From: Betaproteobacteria bacterium SCN1
Lineage (GTDB): Bacteria; Pseudomonadota; Gammaproteobacteria; Burkholderiales; Thiobacillaceae
NCBI GenBank assembly: GCA_008923315.1
Contig: WBSF01000007.1
Coordinates: 340,247 to 404,246, forward strand
Reading direction: 5' to 3'
Length of the DNA: 64,000 nucleotides
Part shown: positions 1-8,001 of the stretch, piece after piece
Numbering within the stretch: position 1 is the stretch's first letter
Layout of the letters: each line of letters begins with the position of its first letter
The notes under the pieces: generated by a model
Database searches by the model: none
What the model was told of the DNA's origin: nothing
What the model saw: the letters and a program-made list of their open reading frames with translations, nothing else
Translations under genes and position numbers: made by a program

Positions 1-53
<53 letters not shown>

Positions 54-686
54 ACAACGCCCTACTCTGAAACTCCTGTAGCCGTCAACTTCCCAACTAC
101 AAAACAGAACAAACTTCAAGCCGGGGCGCACTGGAAGGCGATCGCGGAAGACATCGCCAAAACCGTCGCCGCCAAGGTTCCGGGCAACCAGCCGGTATTC
201 ATCGCCAAGCCTGCCCAGTCCCACTTCAATCGGGCATTCTTCAATGAAATCCTGACCGCCCTCGTCAATCAGGGCGTCCCGGTCGTGAAAAAACCGGACG
301 ACGCGGCGACTACGGTCGAAATCGAGACGCAGCTCGTCAAATTCGGGCTGGACCGGCCCAAGTACCGAACCGTAGGCGGGCCAACCGCCCTCGCTGCAAC
401 CGCGTGGGTGATCCATGAGGTTGGGCCGGGTTGGAGCAACGGGCAGGTGCTGGCCGGTGCCGGTACACTCATGGTGGCGTCGGACGTCGCAGCGTGGTTC
501 GGTTCGGAATACGCCGCAGGCGCGGTACCAACCCACGAAATTTTCGTCACGGTCACGGCTTCCGACAGGCAGCGCTACCTGGCGCGTACCAGCAACGTCT
601 ATTACGTCGCCGACAGCAATACCGAGCTGTATCTGACTGCGTCAAGCCCCAAAGCCAACAACATTCAACTTTTGGGAGACCGCTGA
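54..686 (+). CDS. 5'-truncated conserved protein beside FlgO-type lipoprotein
   Basis: An open frame runs from the end of the C homopolymer to a TGA at 684-686, giving at least 210 residues with no start codon visible. It begins TTPYSETPVAVN. I do not recognise the family. The sequence is soluble-looking, with no membrane segment in the visible part. A lipoprotein signal could have been lost with the missing N-terminus. It overlaps the next gene by one base (TGATG), so the two are probably translated together. The pairing with a FlgO-domain lipoprotein suggests a cell-envelope role, but this is inference from context only. An internal ATG at 285 would give a 133-residue product, but the frame is clearly open and coding-like upstream of it, so the gene is treated as truncated. 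Confidence 0.7.
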   Translation, partial: TTPYSETPVAVNFPTTKQNKLQAGAHWKAIAEDIAKTVAAKVPGNQPVFIAKPAQSHFNRAFFNEILTALVNQGVPVVKKPDDAATTVEIETQLVKFGLDRPKYRTVGGPTALAATAWVIHEVGPGWSNGQVLAGAGTLMVASDVAAWFGSEYAAGAVPTHEIFVTVTASDRQRYLARTSNVYYVADSNTELYLTASSPKANNIQLLGDR

Positions 687-1243
687 TGCGTGCGATACAT
701 ACGGCTTGTCTTTTGCTGGCTGCCGGTCTGGCGGTTTCCGGTTGTGCGCACGTCGAAGCGCCGCGCGAGCGTGCGCCGCAGGCCGACATCATTGCGCACA
801 ACCATACGGCGGCCGAGGCGCTCATCGGGCAGGTGCAGGCATCGCGGCTGCCCAAGGGCAGCGCTGTGCTCATTGCCACATTGGTCAACATCGATGCGCT
901 CGAAACTTCCTCCACATTGGGACGGAGCATTTCGGAGCAGGTCGGAACGAAGTTTTCGGCAGCGGGTTATCAGGTGATCGAACTGAAGCTGCGGGAAGGT
1001 GGAGTCTATCTCAAGCGCAACGAAGGCGAGCTCATGCTGACCCGTGAGATTTCGCAACTGGCCAAGTCGCACAACGCGGGTGCCGTGATCGTGGGCACCT
1101 ATGCGGAAGCGGGCTCGACCGTATTCATCAATCTCAAGGTAGTCGATCCCGCCAGCAACGTTGTGCTGGCTGCGACGGATTACGCCCTGCCCATGAATCA
1201 GGATGTAAGAACTTTGCTCGGCAAGCGCGCGCAACGCTTCTGA
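686..1243 (+). CDS. FlgO-family outer-membrane lipoprotein
   Basis: The 185-residue protein starts with a lipoprotein signal peptide with lipobox AVSGC, so it should be acylated and sent to the outer membrane. The mature part resembles the FlgO domain, with an alternating alpha/beta pattern and the phrases LVNIDAL, LGRSISEQV and VIVGTY. In Vibrio, FlgO is an outer-membrane protein needed for flagellar stability, but homologues occur widely outside flagellar loci. No flagellar gene is visible here, so a flagellar role should not be assumed. Start choice: the ATG at 686 overlaps the previous stop and begins the signal peptide directly. The frame is also open upstream but overlaps the neighbour. 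A strong hairpin follows the stop. Confidence 0.75.
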   Translation: MRAIHTACLLLAAGLAVSGCAHVEAPRERAPQADIIAHNHTAAEALIGQVQASRLPKGSAVLIATLVNIDALETSSTLGRSISEQVGTKFSAAGYQVIELKLREGGVYLKRNEGELMLTREISQLAKSHNAGAVIVGTYAEAGSTVFINLKVVDPASNVVLAATDYALPMNQDVRTLLGKRAQRF

Positions 1244-1261
1244 TCTGCCGTTAGAATCGCG

Positions 1262-1299
1262 AGCGGCATGCGCTCCGGCGCATGCCGCTTTGTCATTTT
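1262..1299 (+). terminator. Rho-independent terminator after flgO-like gene
   Basis: A perfect 12-base-pair stem (1262-1273 pairing with 1278-1289) closes a TCCG loop and is followed by a T-rich tail (TTTGTCATTTT). It lies 18 bases after the FlgO stop and 22 bases before the fmt start. It therefore separates the two transcripts, unless it acts as a leader attenuator for fmt. Confidence 0.75.
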
Positions 1300-1311
1300 C
1301 GCAGGCAGACA

Positions 1312-2226
1312 ATGAGATTGATATTCGCCGGCACCCCGCCGTTCGCGGCTGCGGCGCTCGAAGCCCTGGCGGAGGCCGGGCACGATATCGCACTCGTGCT
1401 CACGCAGCCCGACCGCCCCGCCGGGCGCGGCATGAAACTCACGCCCAGCGCGGTCAAGACGGCCGCGTTGGCGCGCGGCTTGCCGGTGAGTCAGCCCCTC
1501 AGCCTGAAAACGCCGGAAGCGCAGGCCGAGCTCGCCGCTGTTCGAGCCGAGGCGATGGTGGTCGCCGCCTACGGCCTCATCCTGCCGCAGGCCGTGCTCG
1601 ATCTGCCGAAGCAAGGCTGTCTCAACATCCACGCCTCCCTGCTGCCGCGCTGGCGCGGGGCCGCGCCGATCCAGCGCGCGATCCTCGCGGGCGACGCGGA
1701 AACCGGCATCACCATCATGCGGATGGATGCCGGCCTCGACACCGGTGCGATGCTGCTGAAAACCGGCGTGCCCATCCGTGACACCGATACGGCCGCGAGT
1801 CTGCACGACACGCTGGCGGCCGCGGGCGCCGCGGCCATCGTCGAGGCGCTTGCCCGGTTCGATACGCTGACGCCGGAATCGCAGGACGATACCCAGGCTA
1901 CCTACGCGGCCAAGCTCGGCAAGGAAGAGGCCCGCCTCGACTGGACGCGGCCGGCGAACGAGCTCGAACGGGCGGTACGCGCGTTCAACCCGGTGCCGGG
2001 GGCGTGGACGGTTTTCGAAAGCGCGCCGCTGAAAATCTGGTCGGCGCGCGCGGTTGCGGGCCAGGGAGTACCGGGGGCGGTGATCGCAATGGGGGATGCG
2101 CTCGTGGTGGCCACGGGCGCTGGCGCGCTGGCGATTTCCGAGCTCCAGCCGGCCGGCGGCAAGCGCATGGCTGCCGCCGCCTTCTGCGCGGGACGTGCGC
2201 CCGCGCCGGGCACACGGCTCGGCTGA
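1312..2226 (+). CDS. fmt: methionyl-tRNA formyltransferase
   Basis: Transfers a formyl group from 10-formyl-tetrahydrofolate to Met-tRNA(fMet) for translation initiation in the cytosol. The 304-residue protein has the N-terminal formyltransferase fold beginning MRLIFAGTPPFA. The catalytic signature HASLLPRWRGAAPIQ is at residues 107-121 with Asn105 and His107, and the active-site aspartate is in GLDTG (Asp143). A C-terminal OB-like tRNA-binding domain follows from about residue 205. The length is normal for the family. The start at 1312 was chosen because the alternative ATG at 1282 lies inside the terminator hairpin and adds ten residues foreign to the family. The usual partner def is not upstream; FlgO-like genes occupy that place. 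Confidence 0.95.
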   Translation: MRLIFAGTPPFAAAALEALAEAGHDIALVLTQPDRPAGRGMKLTPSAVKTAALARGLPVSQPLSLKTPEAQAELAAVRAEAMVVAAYGLILPQAVLDLPKQGCLNIHASLLPRWRGAAPIQRAILAGDAETGITIMRMDAGLDTGAMLLKTGVPIRDTDTAASLHDTLAAAGAAAIVEALARFDTLTPESQDDTQATYAAKLGKEEARLDWTRPANELERAVRAFNPVPGAWTVFESAPLKIWSARAVAGQGVPGAVIAMGDALVVATGAGALAISELQPAGGKRMAAAAFCAGRAPAPGTRLG

Positions 2227-2231
2227 TCGAT

Positions 2232-2708
2232 ATGAAGCGCTATTCGCCGCGCCCGCAGGACGATTACCTCGGCGTGCGCGAAGACGGTACGCATTACGGT
2301 CCGGCGGCGGTCTGCCGCGCATCCGGCATCGAAGCGGCATGGAATCTGGTCTGGCTGAGCCTGCCCGAGGTCGATGCCTTTCTCGAACGGCCGCAGGACG
2401 AAACCGACCTCGCCGCACGGGCGCCCGAGGGCCGTGCGCGGCGGCTCATCGCGAGCACGCTGGCGCTTTCGCGCGCGACGGACGGGCGCATCGTCTATCG
2501 CTTTGCCGAAGCGATGCGCGCCTATCCGGATCCGCTCGATTTCGTCGACTACGTCGAGCGTCATCCGCGTCTCGGTCTTTTGCCGTGGTACCGCGAATTC
2601 GGCGACGCCTGGCTGGCCACGCTGCGTGCGCGAGCCCGTGTCTCGGTCTACGGCGGCGCGGCAGACGATCTTCTGGTCGTCGATTTCAAGCGCCGTCGTC
2701 CGCGCTGA
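2232..2708 (+). CDS. hypothetical protein between fmt and rsmB
   Basis: A 158-residue soluble protein that I do not recognise. It begins MKRYSPRPQDDYLGVRED and is rich in charged residues, with no signal peptide or membrane segment and a basic C-terminus (FKRRRPR). It starts five bases after fmt and its stop overlaps the rsmB start (TGATG), so it is almost certainly cotranscribed and coupled with rsmB. In many betaproteobacteria this position between fmt and rsmB is occupied by other genes such as the protease htpX, so this gene is an unusual occupant. Reality of the gene is supported by tight packing and codon use like its neighbours. Function unknown. Confidence 0.75.
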   Translation: MKRYSPRPQDDYLGVREDGTHYGPAAVCRASGIEAAWNLVWLSLPEVDAFLERPQDETDLAARAPEGRARRLIASTLALSRATDGRIVYRFAEAMRAYPDPLDFVDYVERHPRLGLLPWYREFGDAWLATLRARARVSVYGGAADDLLVVDFKRRRPR

Positions 2709-3967
2709 TGCGCACGCTTCAAAAACGCGCCGCCGATGCCATTGCCGCCACCCTGGCCGGCACGGCGCTGCATCAGACGTTGCCGGAGGCGCTCGCCGGC
2801 GTCGCATCGCCGGGCGACCGCGGCGCCCTGCAGGACTGGATCTACGGCGGGCTGCGCTGGCGCGGCCGGCTCGATTTCTGGCTCGGCGCGCTGCTCGACA
2901 AGCCGCTCACCGATCCGGCGCTTGGCGAGCTGTTGCGCGTTGCGCTCTATCAGCTCGCGTTCACCCGCGCCAAGGCATTCGTGGTCGTCAACGAAGCGGT
3001 TGCCGCTGCCGGGCCGGGCTGGCGGCGCGGACTCGCCAACGCGGTGCTACGCAATTTCCAGCGCCGCCGCGCCGCACTCGACGCCGCCGCACAGGCCGAC
3101 GACGTCGCGCGCTGGTCGCATCCGCGCTGGTGGATCGACGCGCTCAGGCGCGCCTACCCGGCGCAGTGGACGGCAATCCTCGAAGCCAGCCTTGCTCATC
3201 CGCCCTTCACGCTGCGGGTCAATGCGCGGCACGGCAGCGTCGAGGCCAGCCTTGCCGAATTCGCGGAGGCCGGCATCCCGGCCCGACCCACCGGCCCGGA
3301 CGCGGTCACGCTCGAACGCGCCGTGCCGGTCGGCCAGCTGCCCGGCTTCGCCGAAGGCCGGGTGTCGGTGCAGGATGCCGGTGCGCAATGGGCGGCGCGC
3401 CTGCTCGACCCGCGGCCGGGCGAGCGCGTGCTCGACGCCTGCGCCGCACCCGGCGGCAAGACCGGCCACCTCCTGGAACGTGCGGACGTGGCGCTGACCG
3501 CGCTCGACGTCGACGCCGGACGGCTGGCACGGGTACGCGAAAATCTCGACCGGCTGCGGCTCGACGCCACCCTGATGCAGGGCGATGCCGCCCGTCCCGA
3601 CGGCTGGTGGGACGGGCGGCCATTCGACCGCATTCTCGCCGACGTGCCCTGTTCGGCGTCCGGTGTCGTCCGCCGCAATCCCGACGTGAAATGGCTGCGC
3701 CGGCCGGAAGACATCGCCGGCTTTGCCGCCCGGCAGGCGACGATGCTCGACGCGCTCTGGCGGCTGCTCGCCCCCGGTGGTACATTGCTTTACGCCACCT
3801 GTTCGATATTCAGGGAAGAAAACGACGAACAGGTGGCGGCGTTTCTCGCGCGTCACGCGGGCAACGTCGAGCGGCGTTCGCTACCCGAACCCCTGACCCA
3901 CGGATCGATACTGCCCGATGCCGAGCATGATGGCTTTTATTACGCGCTGCTTGCCAAGCCACGTTGA
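2708..3967 (+). CDS. rsmB: 16S rRNA (cytosine(967)-C(5))-methyltransferase RsmB
   Basis: Methylates C967 of 16S rRNA using S-adenosylmethionine. The 419-residue protein has an N-terminal NusB-like RNA-binding region (residues 1-140, starting MRTLQKRAADAIAATLAG) and a C-terminal Rossmann methyltransferase. The SAM motif is LDACAAPGGKTGHLLE. The PCSASGVVRRNPDVKW motif carries the catalytic-type cysteine, and a second conserved cysteine is in YATCSI. Both cysteines of the m5C methyltransferase mechanism are present. The ATG overlaps the stop of the preceding gene. Length and domain order are normal for RsmB (Sun). Confidence 0.95.
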   Translation: MRTLQKRAADAIAATLAGTALHQTLPEALAGVASPGDRGALQDWIYGGLRWRGRLDFWLGALLDKPLTDPALGELLRVALYQLAFTRAKAFVVVNEAVAAAGPGWRRGLANAVLRNFQRRRAALDAAAQADDVARWSHPRWWIDALRRAYPAQWTAILEASLAHPPFTLRVNARHGSVEASLAEFAEAGIPARPTGPDAVTLERAVPVGQLPGFAEGRVSVQDAGAQWAARLLDPRPGERVLDACAAPGGKTGHLLERADVALTALDVDAGRLARVRENLDRLRLDATLMQGDAARPDGWWDGRPFDRILADVPCSASGVVRRNPDVKWLRRPEDIAGFAARQATMLDALWRLLAPGGTLLYATCSIFREENDEQVAAFLARHAGNVERRSLPEPLTHGSILPDAEHDGFYYALLAKPR

Positions 3968-3968
3968 G

Positions 3969-4544
3969 ATGCTGCGCCGGCTGGTCGCCTGGAGCCTGCT
4001 GATCGGGCTGGTCTGCGCCGGCGGGGCGCGGGCCGACGAGCCGAGCGGCGTGCGCGAAGCGACCCTCCGCGCCACGCCGCAAGGCTATGTGCTCGACGCC
4101 GACGTGAAGCTCGCGCTCAACCGCACGCTGGCCGACGCGCTCGAACGCGGCATCCACCTGCACTTCCTGCTCGAACTCGAGATCACCCGGCCACGCGGCT
4201 GGTGGTGGTTCGACGAAGACATCGCCGAGCCCGTGCGCAAGATGCATGTCTACTATCACCTGCTGCTGCGGCGCTATGTGGTCGAGAACGGCTATACCAC
4301 GCGTACCGTCGACAGCCTGGCCGAGGCGCTGGCCTTCATGGGCCGCGTGACGGACTGGCAGGTACTCGAGCCCGGCGCGTTGCAGACGGGCAAACCCTAC
4401 GCGGCGCGCCTGCGTCTGCGGCTGGACACCGCGCAGCTGCCCAAGCCGCTGTCGATCGCTGCCGTCAGCGGCGACAGATGGGAGCTGGTCACGCCCTGGT
4501 ACGCCTGGTCGTTCGACGCGCCGGCCCTGCCCGTCGCGCCCTGA
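3969..4544 (+). CDS. DUF4390 family exported protein
   Basis: A 191-residue protein with an N-terminal signal peptide (LVAWSLLIGLVCAGGARA) followed by a beta-rich domain matching DUF4390. That family sits between rsmB and ntrY throughout the betaproteobacteria. Its function is unknown; an accessory role to the NtrYX envelope sensor is often guessed from position. I chose the ATG at 3969, just after the rsmB stop, because it begins directly at the signal peptide. An in-frame ATG at 3918 would overlap rsmB by 50 bases. The stop overlaps the ntrY start (TGATG), indicating coupling. Confidence 0.85.
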   Translation: MLRRLVAWSLLIGLVCAGGARADEPSGVREATLRATPQGYVLDADVKLALNRTLADALERGIHLHFLLELEITRPRGWWWFDEDIAEPVRKMHVYYHLLLRRYVVENGYTTRTVDSLAEALAFMGRVTDWQVLEPGALQTGKPYAARLRLRLDTAQLPKPLSIAAVSGDRWELVTPWYAWSFDAPALPVAP

Positions 4545-6676
4545 TGCGCACCCTCATCGTCGCGGCTTTCGTTGTCGGCATCGCGCTGCTGACGCTGCTG
4601 TTCCAGGCCAGTGGCGACGACACCGGCTTCTCCGACAACCTGCCCGATCTCTTCATCGGCGGCACTGTGCTGGGCGCCATCCTGCTCGGCCTGCTGGGCT
4701 GGCGCATGTGGTGGCTGCAGAAACGGATCCGCCGCGGCGTGTTCGGCGCCAAGCTCACGCTGAAGCTGCTGCTGATGTTCGGCGTCGTCGCCATGCTGCC
4801 CGGGCTGGTCGTCTATGGCGCTTCGGTGTTCTTTCTCAACCGCTCGATCGAGACCTGGTTCGACGTACGGGTCGACACCGCGCTGGCATCGGGCGTGAAC
4901 CTCGGCCAGGCCGCACTCGACGATCTGTTGCGCGACCTCGACAAGAAAGCGCAGCGCATGGCGCTGACCCTGTCCGACGAGGGCATGGGCACGATTATCA
5001 CCAATCTGTCGACCCTGCGCGAACAGAGCGCCGTGCAGGAGTTGACCCTGTTCGACGAACGCGGCGGGGTCATCGCCCACGTCGGCAGCGAACGCGGCGG
5101 CCTGCTGCCGGTGCTGCCCGACCGCGCCATCCTGTGGCAGGTCCGGCAGCAGCAGCCTTACAGCAACGTCGAGGAAGCGGGCGAACGCGGTCTTGTCATG
5201 CGTGTGCTGGTGCCGGTCTACACCACCGCGCTCACCGGCGAGACCCGGGTGCTGCAACTGGTGCAGCCGGTCCCCGCGAGCCTGGCCAGCGATGCGCAGG
5301 CGGTGCAGCAGGCCTATCGCGAATACCAGCAGATCTCGCTGTCCCGGCTGGGGTTGAAGCGCATCTACGGCGTGGCGCTCACGCTGACCCTGCTGCTTGC
5401 GCTCCTGCTGACCCTGGTGATCGCCTATCTGTTGTCCGAGCGCCTCGGCGCGCCGCTGCGCACGCTGGCGCGCGGCACGCGCGCGGTTGCCAAGGGCGAT
5501 TTCTCGCAGATGCCCTCGGTGACCAGCCGCGACGAGCTGGGCGTGCTGATCCAGTCGTTCAATCGCATGACCCGGCAGCTTTCCGATGCGCGCGAGCAGG
5601 CGGCGCAAAACCACCAGGAAACGGAACAGGCCAAGGCTTTTCTGGAACGCGTGCTGGCGAATCTGTCGTCCGGCGTGATCGTGCTCGACGAAACCCAGCG
5701 CGTGCGCACGGCCAACAGCGCGGCTGCACAGATTCTCGGCGTGCCGGTGATGGCGCTGGAAGGCCGCCCGCTGAACCTGCTGGGCGCCGAGAACGGCGCG
5801 CTGCGCGACTTTGCCGAAACCGTGGCGGTGCGCTTCGCCGACCATGCAGGCGAATGGCAGGAGCAGGTCGACTACGCCGAACAGGGCGGCAAGCAGTCGC
5901 TGCTGCTGCGCGGCACGCGCCTGCCGGTCGGTGTCGAACAGGGCTACGTGCTGGTGTTCGACGACGTCACCAAACTGATCGACGCCGAGCGCAACGCCGC
6001 CTGGAGCGAAGTGGCCCGCCGGCTGGCGCACGAGATCAAGAATCCGCTCACACCCATCCAGCTCTCCGCTGAGCGCATTGCGCACAAGCTGGACGGCAAG
6101 CTGGAAACGCCGGATGCCGATTTCCTCGGCCGCGCGACGCAGACCATCGTCAATCAGGTGGCGGCGATGAAAGGCATGGTCGACGCTTTTGCCGGCTATG
6201 CGCGCATGCCGCGTGCCAAACTCGCCGCGCTGGATCTCAACGCGCTGGTGCGCGAAGTGCTCGCGCTGTACGATGCACGCGCGCTCGGGCTGGTTCTGCA
6301 TCTCGACGACGATCTGCCCCGCGTGTCGGGTGATTCCACATTATTGCGCCAGGTGATACATAATCTGTTGCAAAATGCGCAAGACGCACTGGCAGAGCAT
6401 GCCTCGCCGCATGTGGAGCTGGCCACGACAGCCTGGAACGGCATGGTCCGCCTGAGCGTAACCGACAACGGAGCCGGATTTCCGGAACACTTGATGACGC
6501 GGTTGTTCGAGCCGTACGCGACGACCAAGGCCAAAGGCACCGGGCTGGGGCTTGCCATTGTCAAGAAAATCGTGGAAGAGCATCAGGGCAGAATACAGAT
6601 CGAAAACCTGAAGACGGGCGGCGCCTCGATCCGCATCATGTTGCCCGTGCATACGGCTGCTGGGGAGAACACGTGA
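4544..6676 (+). CDS. ntrY: NtrY-type membrane sensor histidine kinase
   Basis: A 710-residue membrane histidine kinase, partner of the response regulator encoded next. N-terminal hydrophobic helices at residues 1-20, 30-55 and 65-105 precede a periplasmic sensor region. Another helix near 285 is followed by a HAMP linker (SERLGAPLRTLARGTRAV), a PAS domain (ANLSSGVIVLDETQRVRT) and the catalytic core. The H-box is LAHEIKNPLTPIQLSAERI with His496. The N-box (NLLQNAQDAL) and the ATP-lid motifs DNGAGFPEHL and GTGLGLAIV are intact, so it should autophosphorylate. NtrY family members respond to nitrogen or redox state. The GTG start of the next gene overlaps its stop by four bases. Confidence 0.93.
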   Translation: MRTLIVAAFVVGIALLTLLFQASGDDTGFSDNLPDLFIGGTVLGAILLGLLGWRMWWLQKRIRRGVFGAKLTLKLLLMFGVVAMLPGLVVYGASVFFLNRSIETWFDVRVDTALASGVNLGQAALDDLLRDLDKKAQRMALTLSDEGMGTIITNLSTLREQSAVQELTLFDERGGVIAHVGSERGGLLPVLPDRAILWQVRQQQPYSNVEEAGERGLVMRVLVPVYTTALTGETRVLQLVQPVPASLASDAQAVQQAYREYQQISLSRLGLKRIYGVALTLTLLLALLLTLVIAYLLSERLGAPLRTLARGTRAVAKGDFSQMPSVTSRDELGVLIQSFNRMTRQLSDAREQAAQNHQETEQAKAFLERVLANLSSGVIVLDETQRVRTANSAAAQILGVPVMALEGRPLNLLGAENGALRDFAETVAVRFADHAGEWQEQVDYAEQGGKQSLLLRGTRLPVGVEQGYVLVFDDVTKLIDAERNAAWSEVARRLAHEIKNPLTPIQLSAERIAHKLDGKLETPDADFLGRATQTIVNQVAAMKGMVDAFAGYARMPRAKLAALDLNALVREVLALYDARALGLVLHLDDDLPRVSGDSTLLRQVIHNLLQNAQDALAEHASPHVELATTAWNGMVRLSVTDNGAGFPEHLMTRLFEPYATTKAKGTGLGLAIVKKIVEEHQGRIQIENLKTGGASIRIMLPVHTAAGENT

Positions 6677-7947
6677 GCGGGCATATTCTCGTCGTCGACG
6701 ACGAAGTGGGCATACGCGAGTTGCTGTCGGAGATCCTGACCGACGAAGGCTACGACGTTCATCTGGCGGAAAATGCGGAGACCGCGCGCAGCTTCCGCGC
6801 GCAGCGCCGTCCCGATCTGGTCCTGCTCGACATCTGGATGCCCGATACCGACGGCGTGACCCTCCTCAAGGAATGGGCCGGCAGCGGCCAGCTCACCATG
6901 CCGGTGGTGATGATGTCCGGCCATGGCACGATCGACACAGCGGTCGAGGCCACCAGACTGGGCGCCACTGATTTCCTCGAAAAACCCGTCGCGCTCGCCA
7001 AACTGATCGACACCGTCAACAAGGCGATCAAACGCGGTGTGCCGCTCCCGCGGCGTACGCCGGGCATGGACCTCTCGGCGCTGGGACGCAGCGCGCAGGT
7101 ACTCGAACTCAAGAAACGGCTCACGCAGATTGCCGGCAATACGGCACCGGTATTGCTGATGGGCGAATCCGGCTGCGGTTTCGAAGTCTGCGCGCAATTC
7201 CTCCACCAGCCGGCCAGCATCTGGATGGAAATCAAGGAGCGTGCGCGCCTGGTGTCCGACCCGCTCAGCTTCGTCGAAGGCCTGGGCAACGGCACGCTCT
7301 ATCTGCCCGAAGTCTGCGAACTGGCGAAGCTGGAACAGAAAGGTCTGGCACTGCTGCTCGACCGCATCGAAGGTACGGGTGCGCGCCTGATCTGCGCCAG
7401 CAGCAGGAGCCTCGACACCATGGTCGGCGCGGGCGAATTCGACAGCCGGCTCTACTACCGGCTGTCCAGTCTCGCCATCCAGGTTCCGCCGCTGCGCGAA
7501 CATCGCGAGGACGTCCCGGACATCGCCAATCTCATGCTGACCCAGCTGATCGAGGCCGGTGTCTGTCCGGTGCGCCGGCTGACCACGCCGGCCCTGAACC
7601 AACTGCGCAATTTCGACTGGCCCGGCAACCTGCCGCAGCTCAACAACGTGGTGCGCACCCTGGCAGTGACCGCGCTGGCCGGCGAAATCGATGCCGCCGA
7701 CGTCAACCGTGTGCTTGCACCGATGAAACAGAATGCACCGGCCGTCGCGCACGGCATTCCGCTCGACATCCCGCTGCGTGAGGCGCGCGACGCCTTCGAA
7801 CGCATGTACTTCGAGCACCTGATCCAGAAGGAAGGCGGCAGCATGACGCGTGTGGCCGACAAGTCGGGGCTGGAGCGCACGCATCTCTACCGCAAGCTCA
7901 AGCAGCTCAACATTCGCCATGGACGGCGTTTCGACGAGGACCTTTGA
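6673..7947 (+). CDS. ntrX: NtrX-type response regulator with degenerate AAA+ domain
   Basis: A 424-residue regulator with a receiver domain (residues 1-120, phospho-acceptor Asp53, Lys104 in FLEKPV), a central AAA+ region and a C-terminal Fis-type helix-turn-helix (VADKSGLERTHLYRKLKQL). The receiver and DNA-binding parts look functional. The central domain does not. Walker A reads GESGCGFE at 164-171 instead of the usual GESGTGKE, losing the lysine. The segment that should carry the sigma54-contacting GAFTGA loop is missing. Walker B reads GNGTLYLPEV instead of the usual GTLFLDEI. The FxxxLYYRL and PPLREHRED stretches are kept. It probably regulates without sigma54 ATPase activity. The start is GTG, overlapping the ntrY stop (GTGA). 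Confidence 0.9.
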   Translation: MSGHILVVDDEVGIRELLSEILTDEGYDVHLAENAETARSFRAQRRPDLVLLDIWMPDTDGVTLLKEWAGSGQLTMPVVMMSGHGTIDTAVEATRLGATDFLEKPVALAKLIDTVNKAIKRGVPLPRRTPGMDLSALGRSAQVLELKKRLTQIAGNTAPVLLMGESGCGFEVCAQFLHQPASIWMEIKERARLVSDPLSFVEGLGNGTLYLPEVCELAKLEQKGLALLLDRIEGTGARLICASSRSLDTMVGAGEFDSRLYYRLSSLAIQVPPLREHREDVPDIANLMLTQLIEAGVCPVRRLTTPALNQLRNFDWPGNLPQLNNVVRTLAVTALAGEIDAADVNRVLAPMKQNAPAVAHGIPLDIPLREARDAFERMYFEHLIQKEGGSMTRVADKSGLERTHLYRKLKQLNIRHGRRFDEDL

Positions 7948-7952
7948 TACGT

Positions 7953-7973
7953 CCGGGCGGGATTTCCGCCCGG
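7953..7973 (+). other. hairpin between ntrX and trkA
   Basis: A perfect 8-base-pair GC-rich stem (CCGGGCGG pairing with CCGCCCGG) around a GATTT loop, six bases after the ntrX stop. No T-run follows, so it is not a classical intrinsic terminator. It may stabilise the 3' end of the ntrYX message or be an inefficient terminator. Confidence 0.45.
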
Positions 7974-8001
7974 GCGAGCTTCCCCCGCCTTTCGCGTTCC
8001 C

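Noticed and set aside
4397-6301. A 634-codon minus-strand frame opposite ntrY
   Set aside because: Composition is His/Gln/Arg-rich and without domains, and the opposite strand encodes an intact histidine kinase.
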